This document shows, piece after piece, positions 31,920-41,659 of a stretch of 64,000 nucleotides of DNA. Within the stretch, counting starts at the first letter, position 1. Each line of letters starts with the position of its first letter. Location of the stretch: positions 124,001-188,000 of the forward strand of contig CAJQUW010016185.1 in NCBI GenBank assembly GCA_907163375.1, read 5' to 3'. A program made the position numbers and the translations under genes. The DNA is from Prostheceraeus crozeri (Eukaryota; Platyhelminthes; Polycladida; Euryleptidae). The notes beneath the pieces were generated by a model. It was not told the DNA's origin, did no database searches, and worked only from the letters and a program-made list of their open reading frames with translations.

Positions 31920-32720
31920 GTGTGATGTACTTTAATTTCTTTTCTATTAACTTGCATTTTCTCCTGATTCATCTTCAACGCCGTTTTAAGAGCATTGAAT
32001 TTAATTTTAAGAACATCTAGTTGTCTTTTAACAGAATCTAACTGTTCTTTATTTTCTTTAGAGTTTTCTTGTAAATTTTCTTTAATTCATTTTCTAAATT
32101 GATTTTAAGAGTTTTCATTTTATCAACTTTTTGATTAAGTGAGTTTACTTCATTTATTATTCTATTCATCTTTTTCATTTGTTGAGTAATTTTAGAACTT
32201 AATTCATCAACACTTTTTTGGAATGTAGTTTGTAACTGCTTTAAATTTTTTTAATTCTTTCAGGAAGTTTTTCTATTTCATCTTCTAATTGTTCTTTTAA
32301 CATTTTTATCTGATGTTTATTTTTAATGACAGCAGATTTTAACTTTATAGAAAGTAATATTAAAATTTTTGATTGTTCAGAAATCTTTTTAAAAAGTTTT
32401 GCTATATCTGCTTCTAGCTCTCTATCCTTTTTATCAAGTTTTAATAATTTTTCCTTTCATGATTTGTCATTAAGTTTAAGCAACTTTAATTCATTCATCA
32501 GTGGAACCAAAACATCGTTTATATATTTTTCTTTTAAGTCATTGATTTGTGTATCAACATATTGTTTATTTGTCAACTCTGTATTTTGTTGCGGAAGAAT
32601 AGAAAGATGCAATGGACCAGATAAAACGTCTCCAGTTTTCATGATATAATTTTCTATCTCTATTTCTAATTCACGATTATTCGGGATATATGCACCTCCA
32701 CCAACATTTGGTAACATCAT
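31920..32720 (-). pseudogene. Fiber-like protein: phage-type fiber motif plus long coiled coil, broken
   Basis: From ATG 32720 the first frame has a GGGAYIPNN start and then TGDVLSGPLHLS...TNKQYVDTQINDL, the (T/S)G.L.L...P......K.YVD repeat of phage tail fibers, followed by coiled coil. A TGA at 32457 interrupts, but the same frame continues with heptad-like charged sequence (KKDRELEADIAKLFKKISEQ) to about 32250, and further fragments of coiled coil follow in other frames to ~31920. A trimeric spike or fiber on the vertex would fit, as in adenovirus. The fiber motif is clear; assembly role is inferred. Confidence 0.6.
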
Positions 32721-32843
32721 TTTTAACAATTAAAAAAAAATTTTTTTATATAATGAGAAAAAAATAAATTTTTTCTAATAAAAATAAAAAATTAAAATTT
32801 TTTCTAATAAAAAAATAAAATTTTTTCTAATAAAAATAAAAAA

Positions 32844-33811
32844 ATGGAAAAAGCAAATTTAAAAAAATTATATTCGTCCGCATCATCCTGTTCTTCTTAT
32901 TCGACGAGATCAACGGGATTTGAAAATAAATGTTTTGATAATAATAATAATAATCATAATAATAATAAATATTTAGAGAACAGACTAAAGGTTTACCTTC
33001 TATAGAAACTAATTATTGCATTTTTCCAGGTGATCCATTTATAAAATTTATGGATATAGTAAGTAAATATAATGATGTAGCTTATGTTGAACTGAATAAA
33101 GAAAATATGGTTATAATAGGTCATAATAACGTTTATGGTTTTATTAGAGCAGTTTTGCCGATTAGTAATACTGATTGGATAGAAAATAAAATTATCAATT
33201 ATATCAATATTAAAGAATTAGTTAAAAAATTAAAATCTTTTTCCAAAGAAAAAATAAGATTATTTGTTGATGAACAAAACCAATATAATATTCATATCGA
33301 GAGTAAAAAGCATAACGAAGAATTATTATGTCAAGTTTATTATAGAGATACAATTTATAAACAAGAAACATTACAAATGCCCCAAAGATATGATGATGAT
33401 GCATATATAGGATTATATTCAAACTTAAATACTAATTTGTTGAAATCTTACATAAATGGTTTAGCTCAACAAGAGAAAATTTATATGTGGACTACACCTC
33501 ATACTATTAACAATGACCATAATCATAATCATAATAAACGAACCGAAGGTTCTAGGGCTTTGCCCGATCTTAAAGAATCTTATAATAATAATGATGATGA
33601 TAATATAGATGATAATAATATAGATGATGATTCTGAAACATCTGAAAATGGTGTAAATGGTAAAAAAGATTATAAAAATATTAGTAATTATAAAAATTTA
33701 AGTGAAGAAAATTTATATCTCATACTGATGTACATGATATTAATACTACATATAATCAAAATTTATCTAAATTTCATTTTCTTACAATTGAAAATAATAA
33801 TGATGGAATAG
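32844..33811 (+). pseudogene. Unknown protein, possibly sliding-clamp-like first half
   Basis: ATG 32844 (context AAAAAAATGG) starts a Ser/Asn-rich frame that ends soon. A second frame open from ~32985 encodes FIKFMDIVSKYNDVAYVELN...INIKELVKKLKSF and an Asn/Asp-rich tail with twin hairpin 5 in frame. The alternation of strands and the following ORF (33812-34198, with F...SKRDQRPIFF) is loosely like a PCNA-type clamp split by a frameshift, but I cannot support that firmly. It precedes the polymerase region. Confidence 0.35.
33540..33566. repeat. Twin hairpin 5 (inside an ORF)
   Basis: GAACC-GAA-GGTTC (33540-33552), TA, GGGC-TTT-GCCC (33555-33565). It reads RTEGSRALPD in the plus-strand frame. 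An almost identical copy in the opposite orientation is at 40704-40729. Confidence 0.9.
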
Positions 33812-34198
33812 TTGAAGATAAAAAATTTAAAAAAAACTACAAAATTTAAATTAGGATTTACATCTAATCAATTTAAAAGTTTATCATCTTTAATAAAAAC
33901 TAAAAGTGATTCAGATTATGGTGGTGTTATTAAATTTTCCAAAAGAGATCAAAGACCAATATTTTTCTCTATTATATTATTATCAGATAAAAAATGTAAT
34001 TTAGAGTTAGATATTCCAATAAGAGAATGGTATCCTATCAGGGAATGGCATCCTATACCAAAAAGTGTAATTTATGATGTTGAAGAATCAATTTATGATG
34101 ATGATGAAGAATCAATTGATGATGATGATGAAGAATCAATAGTTAGTGAAAATAAATTTAAATTATCTTTTGATAAAACGTTATATGATAAAACTTAA
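33812..34198 (+). CDS. Unknown acidic protein with DDDEESI repeats
   Basis: The 128-residue frame directly follows 33811. It starts basic (MKIKNLKKTTKFKLGF) and has an F.SNQFKSLSSLI helix. A doubled IREW(Y/H)PI segment and tandem DDDEESI repeats follow. It ends in a YDKT repeat region that carries on past the stop as TATGATAAAACT copies. The function is unknown. It may be the second half of the gene before it. Confidence 0.35.
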   Translation: MKIKNLKKTTKFKLGFTSNQFKSLSSLIKTKSDSDYGGVIKFSKRDQRPIFFSIILLSDKKCNLELDIPIREWYPIREWHPIPKSVIYDVEESIYDDDEESIDDDDEESIVSENKFKLSFDKTLYDKT

Positions 34199-34612
34199 TA
34201 TGATAAAACTTAATGTGATAAAAATTAATGTGATAAAGAAAATAAAATAACTTAAGAACGTGAAATATATAATAATATATATCAACTCTCAAGACCTTGA
34301 TATTAGAATGTTTATATCTAAAATTAAAACACAATTTTTTCTTTAAAAAATAAAAAAATGGAAAATACCAAGTTTTATTGTAACTTATGTAAAAAAAAGT
34401 TGCAAACAAAAAGAAGTTATCAATCTCATTTAAATAGTAAATTGCATTTACAAAATGTAGATCGAGTTGATGAAGGAAAGATATTAAAATTAAATAGTTA
34501 TAAAAACTATCTAGAAACATTACCTACTGATAAAAAAGTTAAAAAAATGTTTGATGATTATTCACATTCGGAATATAAAAAAGTTTTTAATAGTGAAGAT
34601 GAACATGTACAT

Positions 34613-34645
34613 GGGACATCGGAGATGTCTTCCAGGGCTTCGCCC
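34613..34645. repeat. Twin hairpin 6 (inside polymerase N-terminal ORF)
   Basis: GACATC-GGA-GATGTC (34615-34629), a TTCCA spacer, GGGC-TTC-GCCC (34635-34645). It reads GTSEMSSRASP in frame. Confidence 0.9.
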
Positions 34646-34790
34646 GCACCAGATGGGAGATATATATTTAGCGATACTGATGAATTTAACGAAATAGATG
34701 AATTAAACGAAATTAAAAAAAACAGATGAAGCTGAACGAACCGATGAAGCCGTAACAGATATAAGATATTTATTTAATGAATCTGTACAC

Positions 34791-34823
34791 GGGACATCAA
34801 AGATGTCTTCCAGGGCTTCGCCC
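34791..34823. repeat. Twin hairpin 7 (inside polymerase ORF)
   Basis: GACATC-AAA-GATGTC (34793-34807), then GGGC-TTC-GCCC (34813-34823). It reads GTSKMSSRASP in frame, 178 bp from the previous copy. Confidence 0.9.
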
Positions 34824-35151
34824 GTTGAACATAATGAAACCGATGAAACTTTTTCTGATATTCTAACCAACTTTTATAATATATTTAGGAAATCTTTCAA
34901 ATGTTATATGAATGTAGAAGTACTTTATACAAAAAATGGACCTGATGGAATTCCTGAAGAAATAATACAAGGACATTTTACAAATTCGCAAGAAATTCAT
35001 AATGTAAATGATATACAACCCATATTTGAATCGATGATACTTAAATTAGAAAATTGTATAATTGAAGCCCAGTTACGTGAATCTGGTTGGAGATTTGTTA
35101 AAATACTATCTAAGAAAATAGTAATTGATAAATATAAAGTGCACTGAGGCA

Positions 35152-35164
35152 GCGACTGCGTCGC
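35152..35164. repeat. Hairpin 8 (GCGAC-TGC-GTCGC)
   Basis: A perfect stem four bases after the TGA that ends the frame 34803-35147, enclosed by a GGCA...TGCC stem (35148-35151/35173-35176). Confidence 0.75.
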
Positions 35165-36297
35165 GAAACGTTTGCCGTGTATATATTTTTAGCAACTAAT
35201 TTTATTAAAGCAATTACTAAAGGGAGTGCCGCATTTTGGCTTTCTCATCCTCATCATGAACACCCTCCCGTATAAGGCTATCAACTAGGTTAATAAAGTT
35301 TCATAAAAAGAATAAAAATTTAATAGAAGTAAAGGTTTTTGAATTAAATGTGAATTATGTTTCTACTGGTAAAATTACACCACTTAACTCAGATTCAAAA
35401 AAAATTTATTTGAATAATAAAAATTTATGTCAATCAGAAATAGTATATAATGATACAGGAAATTACATGCATCATAATATTTTTTACCAAGGAAATATAA
35501 TATGTACTGAAAAATTTCAAATTGTTAAAGCATTCTCACCAATAATGATTAATCATAATAATTATAAAGGACGTAATTATAATTATAATTATGATTACGA
35601 TTATTTATCTTTATCTTTAGAATATCAACAAAAATTACAAAATTTAAATAAAAGTTTACAAAAATGTAAAACAGATTATCAACTACAAACAAAAATATTA
35701 GTACAAGAATATGGCCATAAATATCAAAATAAGATAGAAACGATTCAAAAATTAAATGAAGAAAATAATGAAGACAATAAAGAATTAAATAATGAAGAAA
35801 ATGAAACCAATCAAAAAATAAATGAATCTTTAAAAAAATGTCTACAACAATATAAAGAACAATATGATAAAGAATATAGTTATCAGTTACAAATATTAAA
35901 TCAAAATTTTCATCGAAATACATTTAATCTTACAAAAGAAATTGATGAAACACATGAAATATATCAGGATAAATTTGAAAAACTAGAACAGACAAAACAG
36001 CCAGCACAAGTGAATATATTATGTTATCAGGGTCATTTTATATTGTGTAAAGATGTTTCTATATTTACAAAAACTTCAGATAATACAAATTTTCCTTGTC
36101 TCCAATGTATGACGAGCTTTAGAACTTTAGAAGAAATGAATAGACATTTGGAGAATTGCCAAAAAAATGAAGCAGTCAGAAACACATTTCCAAAAGATGA
36201 TTATTTAGAATATAATAAATGGTATTTTAAAAATAAAGTACCCTTTACTATTTATTGTGATTTTGAAGCATATGATGTTAATATGACACAAAATCAC

Positions 36298-36330
36298 GGG
36301 ACATCGGATATGTCTTCCAGGGCTTCGCTC
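36298..36330. repeat. Twin hairpin 9 (after Exo I of the polymerase)
   Basis: GACAT-CGGAT-ATGTC (36300-36314), then GGGC-TTC-GCTC (36320-36330, one G-T pair). It reads GTSDMSSRAS in frame, a few residues after the Exo I motif. Confidence 0.85.
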
Positions 36331-36673
36331 GATTCTGATAATTATAAATATGAAAAAGGTGCATCTGAACAAAGTATGAAAAATATTTATTTGAACAAAA
36401 ACCATTATGTTGGGGAATGTACATTCATTCAAATTATCCTGAATTATTTAAATCAGAATATTTTCAATACTATGGTGAAGATAGTTCAGAAATGTTTACA
36501 AAGAAAGTAGAAGAATTACAAAATTATTTTTCACAATTGCTTGAAACAAATATACCAATGCTTCCATTAACGGATGAAGAAAAAATTAATTTTGTTAATG
36601 AAACAAATTGTTATTACTGTGGAAAAGAATTTACAAAAAATTGTAAAAATGGCAAAGGTAGATATCTTGATAA

Positions 36674-36693
36674 GCGAAGCGGCGGCTCTGCCG
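36674..36693. repeat. Hairpin 10 (inside polymerase)
   Basis: GC-GAA-GC is followed by CGGC...GCCG with an inner GGC-TCT-GCC. It reads KRSGGSADK just before the DHDHINGLYRG motif. Confidence 0.65.
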
Positions 36694-38971
36694 ACAAAGT
36701 AAAGGATCATGATCATATAAATGGATTATATAGAGGTGCAGCACATAATTCTTGTAATTTTAATGCTAATAAATTTAAATATAACTTTGTTCCTCTATAT
36801 TTCTACAATGGTTCTAAATATGATTTCCATCTAGTAATGAAAGATTTATTTTCATCTGAAAAATTACAACAACAACAAATAAATGTACTATGTAAAACAG
36901 AACAAGAATATTTTTCAATGCAATTAGGTTGTATTAGAATTTTAGATGCATTTAGATTTTTTACTCTTTATTCATTAGATGTTATGGGAAAAACTTTGAA
37001 ACCTGAACAATGTAAAATATTAAATAAATATAATTTAAAACCTTTGAAAGGAATATTTCCGTATGAGTACATAACTGGAGATTTTAATTCTGTGAATAAA
37101 ATTATGGAAGAAAAACAACTTCCTCCAATAAATAAATTTAAATCAACATTAAAACAATCACAATTATCTGACGAAGACTATGCAGAAGCTGAAAAGAATT
37201 GGAGAGAGTTAAATTGTAAAACAATGTATGATTATACAATGAAATATCTTCAGATAGATGTATTAATACTAGCTGATCTTTTCGAAAACTTTCGTGACAT
37301 GTGTTTAGAATATTACGGAATAGATCCATGTTATTGTTATTCTATACCAGGTTTAACATGGTTAGCAGGATTAAAACATACAAATGTTAAACTTAAACAT
37401 TATAAAGAAAATACATATGATGAATTATTATTTTTTGAATCTGGAATTAGAGGTGGAGTTTCATCAGTTTTAGGTAATCGTTATGTACAGTGTTACAATA
37501 AAAAAGTAAATCCTGATGATTATGGAATAATGAAACCTTTATCTCCAGAAGAAAGCGATCAGTTTATAAAATTGTTTAATCAAAATATAGAAGGACTTAT
37601 ATCAAATGAAGTTAGTCAAGCAGCAGTTGATGAAATCATGAGAGAAAACTATTTGTTATATTATGATTTTAATAGCTTATATTCTTCTTGCATGATACAA
37701 GAATTACCAACAGGTGAAATGTCATGGTGCAATATTCTAGATTATCAAAAAACATATGATGGAAATTATAATCATGGTTATATATATGAAGTTGATTTAG
37801 TATATCCTGATGAAATAAAAGATAAAACAAAATATTTTCTTTTCTGTCCCGAAAACAAAATTCCCAATATAGAAGATTTTTCAGATTATCAAAAATCTTT
37901 AATTCCTAAAAAATACAGACCAACAAAAAAACTTATGTTAACACAAAGTAATAAAGGAAAGTATGTTGTTGAAGGAAGAATGCTAGATTGGTATTTAGAA
38001 CATGGAATGATTCTCACCAAAATACATCGAAAACTATTTTATCAAAAATCTAAATGGTTAAAAAATTATATAGAGTTCAATATTGAAAAACGTAAAATAG
38101 CTAAAAGAAATAAAGATGATTTTGGAAACGTGTTATTCAAATTAATGAATAATGCATTTTATGGTAAAACTTTAGAAAATGTGCGTAATAGACAAAATAT
38201 TGAAATAGTTTATGATAAAGATAGGTTTCAAAATTTAACAAGGAAACCTACATATAAAAGAACTACTAGATTTAGTGATGAACTATGTGCTGTACATTTA
38301 CGTCGAATTAGCGTAAAACATGATAAGTTTAATTTTATTGGATTCAATATATTAGAATTAGCTAAACTATTTATGTATAAATTTATATATGATTATTTAG
38401 CACCTGCTTATGGCAAAAACTATAAATTACACTTTACAGATACCGATTCTGTTTTCTTAGAATTAACAATACCGTATAATTCTTCACTTGATGAAGAAAT
38501 TAATAAAATAAAAGATATCATTCATCCTTCTGATTTATGTAAAGAAAAAGATGAGTTATAAAATGAAGATTTCATAACAGAAGCTATATTTTTAAAATCT
38601 AAATGTTACTGTTATAATACAACTAATAATATTAAAACACATAGAACATTAAAAGGAATTTCAAAGGCATCAGTGGCTAATCAAATAACATTTCAAGATT
38701 ATAAAAATGTATTATTTAATAATGAAATAAAAACAGCATGTAATTATAGACTTAATTCAAAGAAACATAAAATGTATTTAAAAGAAGAACATAAATTAGC
38801 ATTAGATCCATTTGATGATAAAAGAAAACTTTTACCTGATGGAATAACTACTTCACCTTTTCAATTTTCTAATTTCTAAGATAGACAAATTTGATATATA
38901 TATAAAATAAAATAAAAATATTGTAACACTATATTTGTATATTTTTATCACTCGGCAAACAAATCTTCTAT

Positions 38972-38996
38972 CGACTTTCAGTCGGGGCGAAGCCTA
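38972..38996. repeat. Twin hairpin 11 at the end of the ATPase gene
   Basis: CGACT-TTC-AGTCG (38972-38984) and GGC-GAA-GCC (38986-38994). The ATPase stop codon (TAG on the minus strand, 38994-38996) overlaps the last stem base. Confidence 0.85.
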
Positions 38997-39764
38997 GTCA
39001 GAGAACAATTGTTCGATAACTCTATCATGAATTTTTTTATCAATATTAATTGTGATAAATCCATAATCTTTTGACCAAGCATTGTTACACGATTGTTTAA
39101 ATTCATCTTTATTTCCTACGCATAAATCTCTTAACAAATCACTTAAGTTTCTTGCATTTATTTCAAATAGTATAAATATGTTTGCATTCTTTCTAATAAC
39201 ACTTCCGTCTAATGAATACATACTTTGTGTTAAATAAAAAACACTACGGTTATTATGTCTGCCTCTTGTGAAGTAATTTCTCTGAACTGACTGATTTCTA
39301 TCATTAACACAATCATCAAAAATTACACAATGTTTCATTGTTTTATCTAGTTTACTAGGATCTTGCATATTACCACTATCATCTATTAATTGTATCTTTA
39401 TATGCTTATTTTTATTGGTTTCAACTAATTGATTATTTTTTGCTGCTTCTTCACACCACGAACTTATTTCTTCTTCATCTTCAGATTTTTCATATTCTTT
39501 GAATAATGAAGCAATTGCTGTTTTTTTAAGATTATTTTCAAATCCATATTTTAAAAATTGATAGACAGGTTGTCGTTCTGCTGTTGTTGTATAAATTATA
39601 AGATTGTTATAATCCAAAAAATTTGGAGTCGTTAAAATTTTAAATAATAGATACGTTTTTCCACATCCTGATCTTCCACAAATAACTGACAAAACTTTAT
39701 TAGATAAATTTGGATGATGATTAAATTTAAGTTTTTTTTTATTTAATGGTAGTACTTCACTCAT
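38994..39764 (-). CDS. FtsK/A32-type genome-packaging ATPase of Polinton D (intact)
   Basis: The 256-residue frame is unbroken. Walker A is CGRSGCGKT (~residues 28-36) and Walker B is HCVIFDDCV (~147-155), followed by GRHNNRSVFYLTQS, the sensor-type segment of this family. It pumps DNA into capsids in related viruses. The ATG at 39764 has the upstream context TTTTTTATTAAAAAATG shared by other D genes. The stop lies in a twin hairpin. It is one of few intact long genes in D. Confidence 0.92.
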   Translation of the reverse strand: MSEVLPLNKKKLKFNHHPNLSNKVLSVICGRSGCGKTYLLFKILTTPNFLDYNNLIIYTTTAERQPVYQFLKYGFENNLKKTAIASLFKEYEKSEDEEEISSWCEEAAKNNQLVETNKNKHIKIQLIDDSGNMQDPSKLDKTMKHCVIFDDCVNDRNQSVQRNYFTRGRHNNRSVFYLTQSMYSLDGSVIRKNANIFILFEINARNLSDLLRDLCVGNKDEFKQSCNNAWSKDYGFITINIDKKIHDRVIEQLFSD

Positions 39765-39831
39765 TTTTTAATAAAAAAATTTTATTTTTAATTTTATTTT
39801 TAAAGAAGAAGAAGAAAATTAAACTTCTCTA

Positions 39832-39857
39832 GCTTCGCGTGGGAGTTTATACCTCCC
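39832..39857. repeat. Hairpin 12 spanning the stop codon of the penton-like gene
   Basis: GGGAG-TTTATAC-CTCCC (39841-39857) carries the minus-strand stop TAA (39847-39849) in its loop. A small GC-TTC-GC stem lies beside it (39832-39838). Confidence 0.75.
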
Positions 39858-40635
39858 GAACCAAAAGATCTATCATAATCTCTTCACCTCCAAAATTTAT
39901 TTCTTGTCCTTTCTCATCAGTGATTTTAATGTTGATGTTGTTAATAGTTTTTCTTGTAATAGGGAAATATATTAATGTTTGGGGAAATACATTTAATCTA
40001 TAACCAATGGGTACAGTAAAAGCTGGAAAACTGAATATTAAATTTGATAATTTACCATTTATATATCCTCCTTCAATAATGTCACAATGTACAACAATTG
40101 AATTTATTTCAGTTATTTTTGGAATCTTCTCACCTAAATGATAACCTTGACTATAGGTTTGTTTATCAAATCCTAATAGCTTTGACAATGATCTATCATG
40201 ATTAAAATCAACTTGATGATTTTCGTCTAAAGTAAGAGAAAATTTATTAACTGCCGGTTCAACTGCAAAATGTAATTGTTTCTTATCTTTAAATGGTATA
40301 CCTAAATGTCTCTTAATTTCATTTGATATTGATTCAACTTCGTAAGAACCAGGAAGAAAAGTTAGTATTTTCCATGTTTTGCCTTTATCAGTAGAATATC
40401 TAAATTGATCATTCACATCTTTGATAACATTTTGAATAGTGTTAAATGTAGAGAAACTAGTCAATGCAATTTGATAATTTTTATTCTGTTCTAAATGAAG
40501 AATGAGTTCTAAATTACAAGTGTGTGATGAAGTAGTTGTTATAATTTTTAACGTCGTACTAAATTTTGATGAACCCAAAATCTCTGTCAAATTTTCTAAA
40601 TGATTATTAATTTTGTCTAAATCTGCTGAACGCAT
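39847..40635 (-). CDS. Penton/PY-like virion protein of Polinton D (intact)
   Basis: The 262-residue frame is intact with ATG at 40635. An N-terminal helical region (LDKINNHLENLTEIL) is followed by beta-rich sequence including YQIALTSFSTFNTI, PGSYEVESISNEI, LLGFDKQTY, and a C-terminal part (PAFTVPIGYRLNVFP...INNINIKITDEKGQEINFGGE). The C-terminal organisation parallels the end of the Polinton C protein at 42801-44171 (LGF..., ITDxxGxxIxFxGG). This family is a conserved virion component of Polintons; a vertex or minor capsid role is inferred. Confidence 0.7.
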   Translation of the reverse strand: MRSADLDKINNHLENLTEILGSSKFSTTLKIITTTSSHTCNLELILHLEQNKNYQIALTSFSTFNTIQNVIKDVNDQFRYSTDKGKTWKILTFLPGSYEVESISNEIKRHLGIPFKDKKQLHFAVEPAVNKFSLTLDENHQVDFNHDRSLSKLLGFDKQTYSQGYHLGEKIPKITEINSIVVHCDIIEGGYINGKLSNLIFSFPAFTVPIGYRLNVFPQTLIYFPITRKTINNINIKITDEKGQEINFGGEEIMIDLLVREV

Positions 40636-40703
40636 TTTTTAGTTAAAATTTTGAATAAAAATTTTTAATAAAAAAATTAAAAACAACAACATATTTCAGC
40701 TAC

Positions 40704-40729
40704 GGGCGAAGCCCTAGAACCATCGGTTC
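40704..40729. repeat. Twin hairpin 13 at the end of the 40714 gene
   Basis: GGGC-GAA-GCCC (40704-40714), TA, GAACC-ATC-GGTTC (40717-40729). It is the reverse orientation of the copy at 33540. The minus-strand stop TAG (40714-40716) and the last codons (TNRWF) come from the element itself. Confidence 0.9.
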
Positions 40730-41538
40730 GTTATACTTTTATAATCCTCTTCATTTAGAATCTTCTTTTCTAACAGTCTTCTTAATATAGCACGAATTTC
40801 ATTGAAACTAGAATTATGTCCTTCTTTTATTGCAGATATTAAAATATTTAATCTATTTAGTAATTCTTGTGGATCATCTGGTAAAAATACAGTTGTTTCT
40901 GTTTTCTGTTTTTCAGATAAACCTTTTCCTACTTTAGGTGCCGTTGATAATAAATTTTCTAATTGTTTATAACGTCTAAGAGATTTTACTGCACCAACTC
41001 TATCTAACATAGCTTTATATTTTATAAGATCTTCTACAGCATAATTATTTAAATCTGCTCCTCTTAAAAGATCAACAAAATTTCTATCTAAATTAAAAGG
41101 AGATTTATCTGGTGAAAAAATTAAACCTCGAAAAGGTTGTGGAAATATTTCTTTTTGTCCGAGATAAAATCTAGGTATTGTTTTTCCATCTATAAATGAA
41201 ATAGAATGTTCAAATTGCATAGATTTTGGTAATTTCTTATTAATGTTTGATTCTAGTAATCCATAGTCATCTGATATAGTTTTGTGCTCTGGATCTGTTA
41301 TATCAATTTGTTTATCATTATTTGTACTTTCTTTTTCAAGAGTTTTAAATGGTTTCATAGTTTTTCCAAAATCAATTTTTACTTGTTCGGTTTGCTGCAT
41401 TTTTTCAAACATATCAGATTGAATACCAGCTTTTATCATTCTATGTTGAAGATGATTTTCTTTCATAATATTTCTTTGTTTTATTAACTCTTCTAATTGT
41501 TTTATTCTTTTAAAATTATCAGCTCTAATTTTATCCAT
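40714..41538 (-). CDS. Conserved Polinton structural-cluster protein of unknown role (274 residues)
   Basis: ATG 41538 has the D-type context (ATTTTAAAAATGG). The longer frame to 41604 is open but lacks that context. The protein has an N-terminal coiled coil (FKRIKQLEELIKQRNIMKEN), a charged linker and a central part (PFRGLIFSPDKSPFNLDRNF). A C-terminal helical region (DDPQELLNRLNILISAIKEG...ILRRLLEKKIL) ends it. Size and position resemble the 18727-19371 gene of Polinton C. The last five codons come from an inserted hairpin. I cannot assign a function. Confidence 0.6.
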   Translation of the reverse strand: MDKIRADNFKRIKQLEELIKQRNIMKENHLQHRMIKAGIQSDMFEKMQQTEQVKIDFGKTMKPFKTLEKESTNNDKQIDITDPEHKTISDDYGLLESNINKKLPKSMQFEHSISFIDGKTIPRFYLGQKEIFPQPFRGLIFSPDKSPFNLDRNFVDLLRGADLNNYAVEDLIKYKAMLDRVGAVKSLRRYKQLENLLSTAPKVGKGLSEKQKTETTVFLPDDPQELLNRLNILISAIKEGHNSSFNEIRAILRRLLEKKILNEEDYKSITNRWF

Positions 41539-41659
41539 TTTTAAAATATAATATTTGAATTTTGTGGTAACATTGGAATACAGCAAAAACATTTTACTGA
41601 ACAAATTATTTTTTTATTGCTTTGTTGTCTGACATCTTTTCGTTTAAAGTTTTCTCGTT

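Larger units (their letters stand above)
34358..38879 (+). pseudogene. Protein-primed DNA polymerase B (pPolB) of Polinton D
   Basis: Order: C2H2 finger (CNLCKKKL...H, 34380-34450), N-terminal domain (34803-35147), an Asn/Lys/Glu coiled coil of ~120 residues (~35610-35995), CxxC finger (PCLQCMTSF...HLENC, ~36095), Exo I YCDFEAY (~36255), CxxC plus DHDHINGLYRG (~36710), Exo II FYNGSKYDFH (~36805), Exo III YLQIDVLILADLF (~37245), motif A YYDFNSLYSS (~37663), motif B MNNAFYGKTLEN (~38150), motif C FTDTDSVF (~38440) and KGIS with the C-terminal LDPFDDKR. Breaks: a frameshift in an A-run near 34712, a damaged stretch 35145-35300, a frameshift near 36420 and a TAA at 38559-38561. All palm motifs survive, although motif A differs from the usual DxNNLYG. 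Three hairpins lie inside it in frame. Confidence 0.9.

Noticed and set aside
29770-38561. Alternative genetic code in Polinton D (in-frame TAA and TGA in several genes)
   Set aside because: Both TAA and TGA occur at different residues, frameshifts are equally common, and intact genes such as the ATPase end normally with TAG in its place. The TGA/TTA difference between the two TIR copies shows simple mutation.
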